A stretch of 13,460 nt of DNA from Pauljensenia sp. (GTDB lineage: Bacteria; Actinomycetota; Actinomycetes; Actinomycetales; Actinomycetaceae): contig JASBZF010000045.1 of NCBI GenBank assembly GCA_029983625.1, positions 1 to 13,460 on the forward strand, written 5' to 3'. The notes under the pieces were generated by a model. The model saw nothing but the letters and a program-made list of their open reading frames with translations. It was not told where the DNA came from and made no database searches. Position numbers and translations under genes: made by a program. Shown here one piece after another: positions 12,067 to 13,460 of the stretch. How positions within the stretch are numbered: the first letter of the stretch is position 1; each line of letters begins with the position of its first letter.

Positions 12067-13460
12067 AGCCAGAGGCGGCGGGATCTTCGCTTCGCTCCCT
12101 CGTTTCCTTGCGCGTCCTCTGAGTGCATGGACACATTCTCGCCTCCTCGCTCGCCTCCTCTGCTCAAAACCGGTCACTGCCGTCCGCAGGTCTTTGTCGA
12201 TCCGTTCGGCGCTCGCGGTTACGGCTGCTGCTTTGGCGCTCATGTCGATTTTCGCGCTGACTGTTTCCGCACAGCTGCGCACTTCCGCTTTTGAATCACG
12301 TAAAGGTCTTGTCCTTGACGATGCGGCGGTGCGTTTTTCTTCTGCGCGTCACACATTCGAGCAATCCGCCCCCAGTACTCCCGATCAGGTTCAAGAAATC
12401 GCCCGGCAGATCGTCGAATCGATCCGCTCTTCAGCTGCGGGTGCTGGGGCTATTTCGGTTGCTCTTTTGCGCTCACCTGATTCTCTGAGTTCTTTCCGTA
12501 TCAATCAGATCGTCGATACTGACGTCCTCGGCCTTATTGGTCGTCCTATGAGACGAGCAGTGCGCGATTCTGGTTCCGCACAATGGCAGTCCGTTTCCAT
12601 TCGTGTGAAGGATTTTTCTCAGGCGCCGGGGATTCTTGTGGGGATGGAGGTGGAAATCCCGAGGGCGGGCCCGCATGAGCTCTACATTGTCTATTCTCTT
12701 GCTTCGGATCAGCGCCAGGTCGACATGATGATGCGCGTCCTCCTTATTGCGGCGATCCCGATTGTTCTCGGCTTGCCTTTTGCCGTGTTCTGGATGCTCT
12801 ATAAGTTTCTTCTTCCGGTGCGCCGCACGGCTGATGCCGCTAAGCATCTCGCTTCAGGTGATCTTGATGCGCGAGTTGAGGTTCACGGTGAGGACGAAAT
12901 GGCGGACCTGTCTCAAGCGTTCAATGACATGGCGGCCTCTTTGCAGAACAAGATCGAAGAATACGATGAGCTTTCTCAACTGCAACAGCGCTTCGTTTCG
13001 GATGTGTCGCATGAGCTTCGTACACCGCTTACGACGATCCGTATGGCTGATTCGATCATCTGGGATAATCGTCACTCACTTCCGGCAGCTGCGAAGCGTT
13101 CCGCTGAACTCCTCCATGAGCAGACTGACCGAATGGATTTACTGTTCACCGATCTTCTTGAAATTTCTCGCTATGACGCGAGGGCGGTTGACCTATCAGC
13201 GGAAGTAACGGATCTGCGTGCCCTCGTTGCCAAGGTCGTGAAAGTCAATGCTGAGCTTGCTCAGCGACTCGGAGTGGATGTACGGATACAGGAACCTGAT
13301 GACCGCTGTGCCGCTTGTGTTGATGCGCGCCGGATTGAACGTGTCTTAAGGAACCTCCTCGTGAATGCGCTCGAATTCGCCGAGAGAACCAGCGTTGATA
13401 TCACCATCGCTCAGAACGAGAGCGCAGTCGCTGTGCGTGTGCGCGATCATGGGGTCGGTA
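12047..13460 (+). CDS. mtrB: Sensor histidine kinase MtrB, C-terminus cut by window end
   Basis: Membrane sensor kinase that phosphorylates MtrA. The frame stays open to the window end: 471 codons plus one base, with an estimated 60 to 100 or more residues missing, including the G-boxes. Order of parts: a basic cytoplasmic N-terminus, TM1 at about 54-77, an extracytoplasmic sensor region (about 78-225), TM2 at about 229-250, a HAMP domain (about 253-305, with GEDEMADLSQAFNDMA), the dimerisation helix with the H-box SDVSHELRTPLTT and phosphorylated His322, and the N-box RNLLVNALEFA with Asn440. These motifs closely follow mycobacterial MtrB. The GTG at 12047 overlaps mtrA by 20 nt and has GAGGTG 9 nt upstream; GTG at 12035 is an alternative. 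The first in-frame ATG, at 12242, falls inside TM1 and is too late. lpqB is expected next, outside the window. Confidence 0.92.
   Translation, partial: MQEQEPEARGGGIFASLPRFLARPLSAWTHSRLLARLLCSKPVTAVRRSLSIRSALAVTAAALALMSIFALTVSAQLRTSAFESRKGLVLDDAAVRFSSARHTFEQSAPSTPDQVQEIARQIVESIRSSAAGAGAISVALLRSPDSLSSFRINQIVDTDVLGLIGRPMRRAVRDSGSAQWQSVSIRVKDFSQAPGILVGMEVEIPRAGPHELYIVYSLASDQRQVDMMMRVLLIAAIPIVLGLPFAVFWMLYKFLLPVRRTADAAKHLASGDLDARVEVHGEDEMADLSQAFNDMAASLQNKIEEYDELSQLQQRFVSDVSHELRTPLTTIRMADSIIWDNRHSLPAAAKRSAELLHEQTDRMDLLFTDLLEISRYDARAVDLSAEVTDLRALVAKVVKVNAELAQRLGVDVRIQEPDDRCAACVDARRIERVLRNLLVNALEFAERTSVDITIAQNESAVAVRVRDHGVG

Noticed and set aside
12473..12847. Open frames inside mtrB on either strand (also 12747-13208)
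   Set aside because: The continuous mtrB frame with TM2, HAMP and H-box covers this stretch; the others are shadows.

Overview
The window looks like a chromosomal segment of a Gram-positive actinobacterium of moderate GC content. The family content (WhiB2-type regulator, MtrA/MtrB, DUF3499, DUF5719, TIGR03089) is found together only in Actinobacteria. The streptococcal-style RmlB and the intermediate GC would fit an Actinomycetaceae-like host, but the genus is a guess. There is no tRNA, rRNA, CRISPR array, insertion sequence or phage gene. Coding density is very high: the longest gaps are about 150-170 bases, at 74-243 and 11237-11385.

Left part (1-3287): the first 73 bases are the start of a leftward gene for a secreted or membrane-anchored protein. 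A rightward cluster follows: a GT2 glycosyltransferase, dTDP-glucose 4,6-dehydratase (rfbB/rmlB), and a second GT2 glycosyltransferase. Both transferases carry the DQDD(V/I)W motif common in rhamnosyltransferases. The cluster probably makes and transfers dTDP-deoxysugar (likely rhamnose) units for a cell-wall polysaccharide; rmlA, rmlC and rmlD are not in the window.

Middle part (3295-10133): a leftward TIGR03089 protein (a truncated acyl-CoA-synthetase-like domain) is divergent from whiB2. The whiB2 gene has a strong sigma-70-type promoter, and a palindrome sits over its -10 element. whiB2 heads a tight unit with a 1064-residue membrane-bound GT2 glycosyltransferase and a DUF5719 protein, the last two overlapping as ATGA. 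A leftward, apparently catalytically dead zincin-like protein and a rightward DUF3499 protein come next. From memory, most of these have counterparts in the M. tuberculosis Rv3258c-Rv3268 neighbourhood.

Right part (10115-13460): a leftward polytopic membrane protein overlaps the end of the DUF3499 gene tail to tail. Divergent from it is mtrA, followed by overlapping mtrB, which is cut by the window end. mtrA appears leaderless, and an 11-bp-period direct repeat resembling an MtrA box lies over its -10 element and start codon, which suggests autoregulation.

Taken together the window is a cell-envelope and cell-division block: sugar-nucleotide synthesis, glycan transfer, a division-linked Fe-S regulator and the envelope two-component system. 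I did not find a clearly new defence or mobile system. The least characterised parts are the membrane glycosyltransferase/DUF5719 pair and the conserved proteins of unknown function around it.
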